A stretch of DNA of 64,000 nucleotides. Source: Plazaster borealis. Taxonomy: Eukaryota; Echinodermata; Asteroidea; Forcipulatida; Labidiasteridae. The number at the start of each line of letters is the position of its first letter. The stretch's first letter is position 1. The notes below the pieces were generated by a model. The model did not search any database, had not been told where the DNA came from, and saw nothing but the letters and a program-made list of their open reading frames with translations. Shown in pieces: positions 33,712 through 43,955 of the stretch. Both the position numbers and the translations under genes were made by a program. Location of the stretch: NCBI GenBank assembly GCA_021014325.1, contig CM037463.1:3095001-3159000 (forward strand). Direction: 5' to 3'.

Positions 33712-33965
33712 AAAAGTTGCATCCCCTTAAGGTGATCCCTCTCCTGCCACTTCCCATGTTGAATTATTAACTTGGGTGTGATCCCTGGCTGTATGACAGT
33801 TACAAGGTTGAATGACTTCTGACTGGCAACCCCGAACAAAGATATTGCCAACATATAGGGCTAGATAGCTCAGTTGGTAGAGCGCTGGCACACTAATCTG
33901 GTGGTCGTTGGTTCAAATCCCGTTTGAGTAAATTGTTCTTTGTTCAACCCCAAATTACTCCTGAA
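33712..33965 (+). mobile_element. SINE family J with internal tRNA-like module
   Basis: The first 145 bp (GGTGTGATCCCTGGCTGTAT, CTTCTGACTGGCAACCCCG) precede the tRNA-like segment GGGCTAGATAGCTCAGTTGG to B-box TTGGTTCAAATCCCGTTTGA, then TTCTTTGTTCAACCCCAAAT. The same 5' part occurs at 43225-43425 and, inverted, at 56893-57115, so the tRNA module lies inside the element rather than at its start. Confidence 0.75.
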
Positions 33966-34284
33966 ATTTAGCAGATACATTCCTTGGACTGAATTCACAC
34001 ACAGGTCGGCCCAAGGTCTAAGGTTTCGGAGAATTATGGTGGTCGGCGAGTTGGCAAATTAGCTCACGGTACATGAACCCCGCCTAAGGTCTACCATTTT
34101 TGGGAATCAAATTGCATGGTGCACATCTCACCAAACACGAGTTGCCTAAAATGCACACTGTACAGTAACACACATGGAATCTGAGTGCCAAACTGGCGCA
34201 ACCGAGATTTATTGTGAGTGAAGTGATTGGTTCAATAACTGTGACCACCCCAATAACTTTTCTCAGTTGGCATTTTGACCCTCA

Positions 34285-34735
34285 GTTAGACTGGTCCCCT
34301 GTCTTAACCGCAAGGATAAAGACAGGCACTGGTCTTTAAAGGCCCAATTATTTCATTGGATACAGTGATTTCATTGGATAAACTTGCAGTGGCGGGCGTA
34401 AGCTTTCCATATCTGTGTCATGATTGGTCCGAGCATAGCGTGGTCCTTTTTCTATGGTCCGAGGTGAAGTAGTTTGTCAGCTTCAGCTTGCCTTTCGGTC
34501 GTCTTCATGCAGCGTGTGCATATTATAATGTTTGTACAAATACACGCATGTAATGTTGTTTTATTCACTATGTAATAATGTGTACATGTACAGGTAAATT
34601 GACTGCGAATCTCCGTGTGAAATTAATGCGAGGTCAAAGGTACATCAGGATCCGGCCAGGCGCTCAGGGATCTGGCGTTATTCACGAGCCTCGAAGTGTG
34701 ACGTCAGATGTTCAGCCTAACCCTCAGTATAGCTA
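34285..34735 (+). repeat. Dispersed repeat N, uninterrupted copy
   Basis: From ACTGGTCCCCTGTCTTAACC to GACGTCAGATGTTCAGCC. It matches the inverse copy at 49365-50115 block by block (CCATATCTGTGTCATGATTG, GAATCTCCGTGTGAAAT, GGTCAAAGGTACATC). No coding domain or clear terminal repeats. Confidence 0.8.
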
Positions 34736-35404
34736 ATGTAACATTGAATCAAGTAGAACAAGGTTCAAGTAAAATTAGTATTTTTGCCGACGAAACATCA
34801 GTTTTTCCCCTTTATGCACACTTATTTGTGAAAAAGGTTTATTGAAATAGTTTAGCATATTGGTAGTTGCGAGTTATAATGATAATACTATTGTGTTCTT
34901 ATTAGCGCTTTCTCTCTCGTATCAAAGCGCTCATTACTTATTTTTGTTTTCCAACAGGATAAGCAGAGCTATGTTTTGAATTATGAGACCCGTTTATGTA
35001 TAGCACCCTCTAATGGTTTACAAGGTGCTGTGGCGCATTCAGCAGCCACTGCCAGAAACACCAGGGCAAAACAAACCCCCTGAAAAAAATGGCTTCCATA
35101 TATACATCCCCTCCTAAAGAAAATGATCTTGCTCTGTCCCTGAAATGAACCTTTATTCCTAGAAGTGATTAATTCACATGTCTTTCAACATCAAACTCAT
35201 TTATTTGTCTTACTTTCCATACAACCGCAAAGCTTCAATTTCTAATCTACAGCAGATACAAATGTCAGAAAAACAGCAGCAAAAAGTCCTTCAAGTGACT
35301 GAGGTAATTTTTGCATTGGGGATAAAGAACATCCAACACTGATGTGTGATCAGCACAGAATACTTAGTATCTCCAAAGCCCTGCAGAAAAAAATGTATAT
35401 ACAG
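34736..35404. other. No recognised gene
   Basis: Low-copy sequence; nothing recognised. Confidence 0.4.
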
Positions 35405-35482
35405 GCACCTTGGGGGATTCGAACCCACGACCTTCAACATTCTAGAGAAGACATATTAACCACTAGACTACCAAGGATGACC
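35405..35482 (-). mobile_element. tRNA-like sequence (pseudo-tRNA or SINE head)
   Basis: Minus strand CCTTGGTAGTCTAGTGGTTA resembles an A-box and GGTCGTGGGTTCGAATCCCC is a good B-box. The acceptor arms pair poorly and the anticodon stem is replaced by a TCTTCTCTAGAATG sequence, so it is not a functional tRNA gene. Confidence 0.6.
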
Positions 35483-35678
35483 AGTGATGAATTCTGTAAT
35501 TAGTAAACAATTTAACTGATGCAATTACATACAAATTAAATATATTCTCCACAGAAACTCTCGAACTATCATAGCTCCCACGTTTTAACTCGAAAGCCTT
35601 CATCACGTTACCTTGAAATTAATCAAAGGATTTTTTTTACGAAAATCTGAAGAGTCAAGAGTACTGCTTAGAGAATTC

Positions 35679-36220
35679 ACCCAAAGTGGTGAACAACTTT
35701 TCAACAAAAGTGATGAATAACCTTTCACCAAAAGTGGTGATTAACTATTCACCAAAAGTGGTGATTAATAATTAACCAAAAGTGGTGAATAACTTACATG
35801 TATTCACCAAAAGTGGTGAATAATTATTCAATAAAGTGGTGATAAGGTATTTACTAAAGTGGTGTAGTTATTCACCAAAAGTGGTGAATTTGGTGAATAT
35901 ATCGCCAAAAGTGGTGAATAACTATTCACCAAAAGTGGTGAATAACTATTAACCGAAAGTGGTGAATAACTATTCACCAAAAGTGGTGAATAACTATTCA
36001 CAAAAAGATTTGAATAACTATTCACAAAAAGTGGTGATTAACTATTCACCAAAAGAGGTGATTAACTTTTCACCAAAAGTGGTGATTAACTATTCACCAC
36101 AAGAAGTGATTAACTATTCACCAAAAGTGGTGATTAACTATTCACCAAAAGTGGTGATTAACTTTTCACCAAAAAGAGGTGAGTAACTTTAAACCAAAGT
36201 GGTGAATAACTTGTACTACC
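35679..36220. repeat. 24-bp minisatellite of alternating inverted arms
   Basis: About 22 units of TTCACC-AAAAGT-GGTGAA-TAACTA with point changes and a few indels. Each arm can pair with the neighbour on either side. Because 24 is a multiple of 3, both strands stay open as 8-residue repeats (NYSPKVV. on plus, NSYSPLLV on minus), which explains the frames 35959-36186 and 36025-35828. Confidence 0.95.
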
Positions 36221-37328
36221 ATGAGAGCCACATAATGGTGAGAGCCTTCTCTTCCTCAATGACTGTAGCTGATACAACAGTAATTCCATCCCAAGGGGGG
36301 AAGAAGGAGGGGGTTAATGATGATACAGGTACTTCCCTCCTCCTTCCTGAATATTCACATGCCAATCTCAATTCCCTTGATTGAATTACCTAACGCAGAC
36401 CTGCAGTTTGTTTGGGGACCTGGCCGTCCGTCGACAATTCTGCGTAATTGCTAATGCAATCACTGTTTATCCTCACATTTCAGGCAAATAGAAAGATTGG
36501 GGGCAATATCAACGACGAGTAAACTGGTATACATGCACACACAGTTGGCTAACAACACCCAACTGCTGTTGAAACATCTATGGGTCCGTGCATTGAGGGG
36601 TTCTATCCACTGGGTTTGTTTACGCATAGAGAAAGGACCAGAGATTGTTTCTCTATATGGTTTACGCAGTGCGGTACTGTCATCAAACGCTCCACAAAAT
36701 GATGGCTAATTTGGGGTGGAACAAAGTTGAATTTACTAGAAAATTACCCAGTCAGTTTCCCTTGTGGTTAAGTATACTTAAAATGGTGATTGTGACACTT
36801 ATGATTTACATCTTATATAGAACATTTACTGAAAACCAAACCAAGATGAAATAAAATTCAGAAAAGGGACAATACTATACGATTGAGTGGATGGAAGGAA
36901 ACACCCTCTTCAAACACAATGGTGTCAAGATGCAACATTCTCACATCGATGTCGCTCTTTTGCAAGATCGTTATTACAAAATCAAGACTTTCACACTTTG
37001 ATACAACGATATGTTGTCATTTTCTGCTTCATGACCTTAATCAACGTGTCGCCAGCGCAAAAGTGTTCTCTCCAGTCCCTCTTCACTAATGACTTCAGCA
37101 ATTGCTGCCGGAACCAGACAGCCTCAGGGGAGATAACAGACTGAAACCATCCAATGTCAACTATCTATCCCTTGCAGATTCTTTAGTAGTGAACAAAAAA
37201 AACAATTTCAAAATGTAGTTTTTGTCCTTGAACTTGTGTACATCAACCCTCAGGGTTAAGGATTGTATTTCAAATGAGAAACAGTCTTTAAGACCCCCCC
37301 CCCCCCATTGCACGGGCTGCCATCACTA
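36221..37328. other. Low-copy region with a candidate regulatory block
   Basis: 36370-36600 is GC-mixed and non-repetitive (CCTGGCCGTCCGTCGACAAT, GCGTAATTGCTAATGCAATC). The rest is ordinary AT-rich sequence with a C-run at 37294-37307. No coding domain. The regulatory idea is inference. Confidence 0.3.
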
Positions 37329-37329
37329 A

Positions 37330-37390
37330 ATTCAAACGATGGAAATATGCAAGCGCATACGCGCCACACACAACTCTAAGCCAATTATAT
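37330..37390. mobile_element. Fragment of MITE family O
   Basis: AAACGATGGAAATATGCAAG and GCCACACACAACTCTAAGCC parallel the inside of the element at 38244-38402 (AACAATGGAAATGAGTGC, GCGCACAACTCTCAGCC). Confidence 0.55.
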
Positions 37391-37408
37391 ATGTATGTAG
37401 GTATTCCT

Positions 37409-37782
37409 TTAAAGGCATCGTACACGTTTGGTAATTGTCAAAGACCAGTGTTCTCACTTGGTGTATCCCAACATATGCATAAAATAACAAGCCTGTGAAA
37501 ACTTGGGCTCAATTGGTCATCGAAGTTGCAAGAAAAAGATGAAAGAAAAAACACCCTTGTTGTACAAATTTGTGTGCTTTCAGATAGGAATAAAAACTTC
37601 TTGCAAGAAGTTTTTATTATTTTAGTGAGAAATTACCTCTTTCTCAGAAACTACGTTACTTCAGAGGGAGTCGTTTCTCACAATGTTTTATACTATCAAC
37701 AGCTCTCTGTTGCTCGTTACCAAGTTAGTTTTTATGCTAATTTATATTTTGAGTAATTACCAAACGTGTACAGTGCCATTAA
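37409..37782 (+). mobile_element. MITE family A, copy 3
   Basis: 374 bp, TTAA on both sides. The centre 37589-37618 is a perfect 30-bp palindrome (AATAAAAACTTCTTG and its complement). The right TTAA (37779-37782) is also the left TTAA of the next element. Confidence 0.93.
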
Positions 37783-38196
37783 AGGCATCGTACACGTTTG
37801 GTAATTGGAGCCTATTGTTTGTTTCAATCCTATATAGTTGTAGATATACCATAAAACTAACCTGTGGAAATTTCATTTCAAAAGGTGGTAGCGTTTTTGA
37901 GATATTGCCGAAAATCTGAAACGGTTATGTCCACGCGGGAATAATAATCTGCATTGGAATACACACTCTGAGAAGCGTTACCGTAACGCTTCTGAGAAGC
38001 GTTACCGTAACGCTTCTCAATATTCAAAATATTTTGGGGTTAAAAAGCGATATATTTTTGCATAACCGCAGTACTTCGAAGTGAAAAGTTTCTCAAAATG
38101 CGTTATACTATCCAAAGCTGCTGTACTTCTTACCAAGTAAGTTTTTATTGCCATAAATTTTCAGAGTCCTTACCAAAACGTGTACGATGCATTTAA
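37779..38196 (+). mobile_element. MITE family B with duplicated central palindrome
   Basis: 418 bp, TTAA-bounded. Its ends are A-like (AGGCATCGTACACGTTTGG) but its body is family B. 37970-38018 holds two tandem copies of AGAAGCGTTACCGTAACGCT TCT, where other copies have one. Confidence 0.92.
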
Positions 38197-38243
38197 CATT
38201 ATTGATGGTGCTGTTTGAGCTTGTCACGTCATATGCAAGTGGT

Positions 38244-38402
38244 CTATAGATGGATTGGACTTGACGTCATTGACCGCCATATTTGATGACAACAATGGAA
38301 ATGAGTGCATGCGTGTACGCACTGCGCACAACTCTCAGCCAATGATAACCTTTCACGCGTGCACGTTTCATCAACGATGGCGGCCAATGCAAGAAGTCTA
38401 TT
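38244..38402. mobile_element. MITE family O, copy 1
   Basis: Ends ATAGATGGATTGGACTTGAC..GACCGCCAT and, complemented, ATAGACTTCTTGCATTGGCC. The same plan (AATAGAC, TTGACGTCA, CCGCCAT near the end) is seen at 50815-50985. Terminal repeats are imperfect. Confidence 0.6.
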
Positions 38403-38574
38403 CTTCGAAATGTTCAGCCAGGACTCCACGGAGAGTTTTCAAATAATAAAAAGCATGACTGGCTAACAACAAACAGTTTATGTCATGTTTTAAACATGTC
38501 AGCCCAACATTATTCACAGTTATACATTAATTTGTCTTTTTTGATCATCTTATAACTGCTTCATTTAAAAAGTA

Positions 38575-38688
38575 ATTGTCCTTCTTATTCATCTTTTTGT
38601 TGTATTTGGTGGCCTACAGGACATTGATGTAAAACAGCTTCTAATATTCTTGTTATCCTGAATAATAAAATAAATAAATGGAACCTCC
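38575..38688 (+). mobile_element. LINE 3' end, same family as 24640-25060
   Basis: CAGGACATTGATGTAAAACA, CTTGTTATCCTG and the tail AATAAAATAAATAAATGG match the minus-strand tail at 24640-24760 nearly word for word. Only the extreme 3' end is present, as expected from 5'-truncated LINE insertion. Confidence 0.75.
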
Positions 38689-39502
38689 TCTATACAGCAT
38701 TAGAATCAGAAGAGCAAACTCAATGATTGAGTGTAAACATGCCGCAGAATTATCAGCTCCCAACGCCCGGAACTCTTCAGGGAGCGGGAAATTCCCCTGA
38801 CTTAAACAATTCTGGCAGTGGTCGAGAAAGGACAATCATTTCAAAAAGCAAGTCGAGGGCATGACTTCTTCAACCCTTCATTACCGGAGATGAAGACGAG
38901 GAAAACAGTAAGTATTTATTCTCCAAAGCTAAATCCCCGAGTAATACAGTATTCAGTTTGTATGGTAACTGACCATCATTTACCACCCTTGGACACATGT
39001 TCTGCATAAGCTCTAAGAAGGTTCAACGGATAAATTGCAAATTAATTTTCTGGGGAGGAAAAACGAGATGCTACTTGCAAGTCGTTGAGGGTCACTCCAA
39101 TTGGTGTAATCCTCTCTTACGTGGGGGTGTAGTCTGTTGTTGTAGCTCTCGTAAGGTAAATGATAGATGTCTTCAGTTATAGGAGATAATGACATGATGA
39201 TATAGAGTTACATGATCATGACGTTACTCCAAAATATCATGGGGTCTATGCCCGCTGTAGGCACTCAAAACCTGATGTGTCTGTATGCATTAAACAGGTA
39301 CTTGTACAATAATAACACTTTCCACACAACCAACAAAGCCTGCTATTATTAGTCTAACTCAATAGTCAAGGGTAAAATCCACTAAAAACGTAATCATGAC
39401 CGATGGTGTAGAATATTCGGCATTGCAACCAAACTTTAATTTACCAAATACTCCAACATAACGCTTCTTATATACCACCAATGTTTTCTGACGAACAAAG
39501 CC
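38689..39502. other. No recognised gene
   Basis: Low-copy sequence. 38740-38830 is GC-mixed (CCAACGCCCGGAACTCTTC, GGGAGCGGGAAATTCCCC with a short palindrome GGGAAATTCCC, an NF-kB/Rel-like site). No coding domain. Confidence 0.4.
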
Positions 39503-39844
39503 ATGACTCCAGTTGTCTCTCATAGAACGCCAGCCATGTCACACAGGGTAACTTTTTCAGGCAACTTTGACGCAAACAACTGCACTGTATGCAAATGGAA
39601 CACTTCTCGGCAGGATAAGAGACATTCTTCTAGCTGTAACTCACTATCCCTAGAGGAAAATAATGAGAAAACTGAAATGTGGATGAGTTTTCTTCTCGGA
39701 GATTGCCTGGAACTGGTTGCCTGTAAATTGCCTCGTGTGACATGGGCTGTTAAGACTCTTGTAACAGAGCACCCTGACCTGGAAAACCAGCTGGCACGCT
39801 ATGAAATACACCCTTTTTCAGTTTCAATGAGTGTACAGAACTAA
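39503..39844 (+). CDS. Unrecognised 113-codon open frame
   Basis: ATG 39503 to stop 39842-39844. It is one of the few long frames that does not overlap a repeat recognised here. The product is soluble and polar: a CTVCKW cysteine pair near residue 27, a serine-rich stretch (HSSSCNSLSLEE), then a leucine-rich segment with MSFLLGDCLELVACKL. There is no signal peptide or membrane segment. No family is recognised and no splice signals or promoter could be assigned. It could be a lineage-specific small gene, an internal exon of a larger gene or a chance frame; the last is most likely. Confidence 0.2.
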   Translation: MTPVVSHRTPAMSHRVTFSGNFDANNCTVCKWNTSRQDKRHSSSCNSLSLEENNEKTEMWMSFLLGDCLELVACKLPRVTWAVKTLVTEHPDLENQLARYEIHPFSVSMSVQN

Positions 39845-40014
39845 AGAAAGTAAAAACAGCAGGCATTTATCAAGCACTAGAAGAATGAGCATTAAGTTAA
39901 CCCGTTATTTGGGCCATTAACATTTCATCCCTAAAAACCAACTCAGTTTCCTGGGGAGTAGTGCAGCCTAATGCTCCAAAATATAGGTAGCCCAACTAAA
40001 AATGCAAATTCAAT

Positions 40015-40605
40015 CAAAAGAACATATCTGCCCTCACAGGTACCCATTATTACTCCTGGACGAAGGGAAGCAATCAATTGTAGTCAGGTGTCTTCTGAAA
40101 GGACATAACTGTCGTGACCAGGATCAAAATCTACACTGTGATGTCTTTCCCATCACACCTGAAGTCCGGTGCCTTAAAGGGATTGTATACCGCACGTTTG
40201 GTATTTGGAACCAACTGTTTGTTTCAATCCTGTAGTAGATATATACCATAAAACTAACCTGTGAAAATTTCATTTCAAAAGGTGGTAGCGTTTTTGAGAT
40301 ATTGCCGAAAATCTGGAGCGGTTATGTCCACGCGGGAAGAATAATCTGCATTGGAATACACAATCTGAGACACGTAACTGTCAGTAACGCTTCTCAGATT
40401 CAAATTTGTGGGGATAAAAAGTGATATCTCTTTCCATAACCGCAGTACTTCGAAGTGAAAAGTTTCTTAAAATGAATTATACTATCCAAAGCTGCTGTAC
40501 TTTTTACCAAGCAAGTTGTTAATATTGCCATTAAGTTTCAGAGTCATTACCATTACGTATAAACAGACCCTTTAAGTCCGCTCGGCCACGACAAGCCAAA
40601 ACTAA
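40015..40605 (-). mobile_element. tRNA-derived SINE, family K, copy 5, split by a MITE
   Basis: Minus strand: TTGTCGTGGCCGAGCGGACT (40578-40597) is the start of the tRNA-like head. The family B MITE then intervenes, followed by AGGCACCGGACTTCAGG, a decayed B-box and GTCACGACAGTTATGTCC. Without the MITE the head matches copies 1 and 2. Confidence 0.8.
40174..40575 (+). mobile_element. MITE family B inserted in a SINE
   Basis: 402 bp between TTAA 40174-40177 and TTAA 40572-40575. Excision with one TTAA kept gives GGTGCCTTAAGTCCGCTCGG, continuous with the SINE head. This is the cleanest evidence in the window for the target duplication of this superfamily. Confidence 0.95.
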
Positions 40606-41060
40606 TCCCAAACCCTTCATTGTACCTCGGCAATGCTATCCTACAGCAAATGCTATTCTAACCACGTCTAAGCATTCCCATAAGTCGCTCAATTTGTATA
40701 AGACGGGTTAAGTCATGTAACGGTTCATCTTTTTTTCCCCCTCAGTACTAATGTTTCTCCCGAGTGCATAATTACGGCTGAGACCGATTCCCCGTCCGAG
40801 TCCCGATTCTCCCTCTGCGTTCTCACACAGATAAGCAGGTCTAACTGGATTACAAGGCGGACAAATCTGGTTACCAGCTGACATGTTTAAACACTTAACA
40901 CCTCGGCTCCCCCCCCCCCGAAAAGAAATGGCTGCATCTTATGCATATGCAACCCACACACCACTGGCAGGGCGCCGGGCAATCTCATAATACCTTAATG
41001 AGATTACTATGTTTTAATGTCACCAGCTTCTGGTGTTAGGGTTAGACTTGCTCACACGTT
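40606..41060. promoter_or_regulatory. Candidate conserved non-coding block
   Basis: A long non-repetitive, GC-mixed stretch. Notable words are GTGCATAATTACGGCTGAG, CTAACTGGATTACAAGGCGG (a bicoid-type GGATTA), GGTTACCAGCTGACATG (E-box CAGCTG) and CTTATGCATATGCAACC (an octamer-like ATGCATAT). No coding frame. Regulatory function is inference. Confidence 0.3.
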
Positions 41061-42736
41061 TTTCAATCTTCTTAATAATAAGCCTCGTTTTTCCTTAGAT
41101 TTGAATTGAAATAATGAATAAAGAAAAGAAAGGGATATGACTATCCTGATAGAGCAAGAAGAGGGGCGTGTCATAGCCAGGAGAAGAGGCGGGGTATCGA
41201 TGGGATTCTTTTGAGGTTGCTATTAGTGGAATAGATTCAACATTAATTACGTAAACAACAGAAAATGATCAGGTGAATCTGGCGCCACCTAGCGTGTGAA
41301 AGTCACCCATTGATGGTATGATGGTATGATGATGACTGATGTTGACGAGTATTGTTGAGAAACCCGGATATACATCAGCTTTTGCCTTATTCTAAATCCA
41401 TGGCCTAAACACACATAGCTGACAGTACACTCAGACGAATATGGCTACAGTCCATTCTTCCATGGAGGAAGCCTCCATGGTTCTTCCGTCATCCCAAATT
41501 AAAAACAGCGCACTTCCTTACTGCTAAATCACTTTTCAAATAACTTAAAACTTGCGTTGTAAAAAATCAGTCCCAATTTACCCTAAATCACAATTCATAT
41601 CCACGTAATATCCTACCGAGACTCTAACTTCCCTAAAAAGTGTAACAGCAATATACCCAGTGAGAAAGTAATACTGCATTAAGGAATTGATACGCAGAGG
41701 AAACCAAACCACAAAAGGATACCCCCAAAACCATGATTTCCATCTTACATACAAAGATATTTTTAGACTATAGCTCTTCCAATACTTTATTTCCTTTCGG
41801 GAATATTAACAATCAACTCCCCTCCCCAGCCACTGCTCTAGTAGTAGTATGGGCGCCTTCATCACTCCATCCAGGATGCATGATTGGTAACACATGGGAT
41901 TGCACCCTAACAGATCTATTCCGATAAGAAGAATGGTTCCCAACCAATGCACTGCCTGGGCCTTTATTCCTGGTTGATTTGAAAGTAACACAGTACCATC
42001 CACCCTCTCTGTAGCATGACACCACACACTGGTGAAAATGTCCGGCAGTAGTCTGACAGTTCACAAGCACTTTTCATTCCTGATTTCAATAAAAATGAAG
42101 TGGATGCATATTGATATTTTGAAGGTAAGGTACCGGTATGCCCCCTCCATAAAGACCAAAATAGTCTGGTACCACAATGAGCACTGCACATGTAATAAAT
42201 GTTTGTATGCAGGGGTATGACTAAGGGGAAATGGAGGCTATGTGGCATTTTCACCTGACCTAGTTATACCGGCAATGAAGAAGGTATCCACAACACAAAA
42301 ATTTAAAGCATGGTCACAATTTTTCAATTTCATATTATGAAGAGGGTACACATTATATACTTGGGTGATGTCCTACTCATCACACTCTTCCTGTGGAACG
42401 TTTCATGTGACACATTTATATCATTAGATATAGCATCGCATATTGTTGATGATATTTCATCATCTTGAGACCTGCAGGCTTGGACAAAAAGGGTTAATCC
42501 TTGCACACAGTCACAACTGCTTTGTGTCACTTTCTCAAAGGTGATCCTCAACAGTGATGCTCTAGTTGGCAATGATTTCAAATCGGGAAGAAAAAAATTG
42601 ACATTAACGACTGAAATCGTACCGTATTAAAAAGAAACCAACGTTAGATTATCTTTTAAATCTAATCTATTTATGGTTGAATTTGGGTAGAATAAAAAGA
42701 TCATAACTCCAGATTTCATAAGTCCATAAAAAGGTA
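41061..42736. other. No recognised gene
   Basis: About 1.7 kb. Overlapping short frames on both strands around 41806-42254 lack motifs. A CCATGGAGGAAGCCTCCATGG palindrome occurs at 41460-41480. A GATGGTAT direct repeat lies near 41314. Confidence 0.45.
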
Positions 42737-43112
42737 TTAAAGGCACCGTATACGTTTGGTAATTGCTAAAAATATATATTAACATAGAAACTGACTTGGT
42801 AACGAGCAACGGAGAGCTGTTGATAGTATAACGCATTGTGAGAAACAACTCCCTCTGAAGTAACGTAGTTTTTGAGAAAGAGGTAATTTCTCACCAAAAT
42901 AATAAAAGACTTATCGCAAGAAGCCTTTTATTTCTATCTGAAAGCACACAAATGTGTACAACAATGGGGTTTTTTCTTTCAACATTTTCTTGCAACTTCG
43001 ATGACCAATTGAGCCCAAATTTTCACAGGCTTGTTATTTTATGCATATGTTGGGATACACCGAGTGAGAACACTGGTCTTTGACAATTACCAAACGTGTT
43101 CAGTGCCTTTAA
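42737..43112 (-). mobile_element. MITE family A, copy 4
   Basis: 376 bp, TTAA-bounded (42737-42740 and 43109-43112), reverse orientation. The central palindrome is imperfect here (AATAAAAGACTTATCGCAAG). Confidence 0.92.
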
Positions 43113-43224
43113 ATGAAAATGAAAGAGCTTTAGTACAGGCCTCGTGTCCCTCCAGGAACAACGAGGGTAGGTAAGTAGGTTAAATTCATGAGAACTGAAG
43201 TGTCTTAAGTTATGGTGTAACCCC

Positions 43225-43425
43225 AGAAAGTGCTCACCAGATGCACCAACAAGTTTAAAATTCTAAAACTGTCACAAGGTTTATCTTTAAGTGATAACTG
43301 CTTCTGGTGATCCACCTCTTTCCTCCTTGTCAGGTTGTATCGTAACTGGGGCGTGAGTCCTGTGTAGAGGCATGTTCACAGTTGATTGATTTCTGACTAG
43401 TACCAAAGATATTGACACTAGAGAC
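43225..43425 (+). mobile_element. SINE family J, 5' part only
   Basis: GGTGATCCACCTCTTTCCTC, GGGGCGTGAGTCCTGTG, TTGATTGATTTCTGACTAG and AAAGATATTGACACTAGAG match the 5' body of 33712-33965. The tRNA-like module is missing. Confidence 0.6.
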
Positions 43426-43551
43426 ACTGTAGGTCCGCGTAGCATTTGTGAAGCAAAGTACAGTGAACCAGTGGTAACTGTTCTATTCTATTCTAAATCT
43501 TATGGCAATTTGCATCTCCGGTTTCAGCAAACATTTCATCTTACCTTACCT

Positions 43552-43955
43552 TTAAAGGGATTGTATACGTTTGGTAATTGGAACCCACCGTTTGTTTAAA
43601 TCCTATATAGTTGTAGATATATACGGTACCATAAACTAACCTGTGAACATTTCATTTCAAAAGGTGGTAGCGTTTTCGCGATATTGTCGAAAATCTGGAG
43701 CGGTTATGTCCACGCAGGATCTGCAATTGGAATACACTATCTGAGAAACTTTACTGTAGTAGCGCTCCTCAGATTCAATTTTTTGGGGGATAAAAAGTGA
43801 TATCTTTTTCCATACCCGCAGTACTTCGAAGTGAAAAGTTTCTCAAAACGCATTATACTATATCCAAGGCTGCTGTACTTCTTACCAAGTAAGTTTGTAT
43901 TGCCACTAATTTTCAGAGTCATTACCAAACGTAGGCCTACATACAGACCCTTTAA
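43552..43955 (+). mobile_element. MITE family B
   Basis: 404 bp, TTAA-bounded. AGGGATTGTATACGTTTGG at the left, CATACAGACCC then TTTAA at the right. An AGGCCTAC insertion lies inside the right terminal repeat. Confidence 0.92.

Noticed and set aside
35405..35482. Functional tRNA gene on the minus strand
   Set aside because: Good B-box but poor acceptor pairing and no proper anticodon stem.
35828..36186. NYSPKVV / NSYSPLLV repeat proteins
   Set aside because: Both strands stay open only because the 24-bp unit is a multiple of three; indels break the frame within the array and there is no flanking coding sequence.
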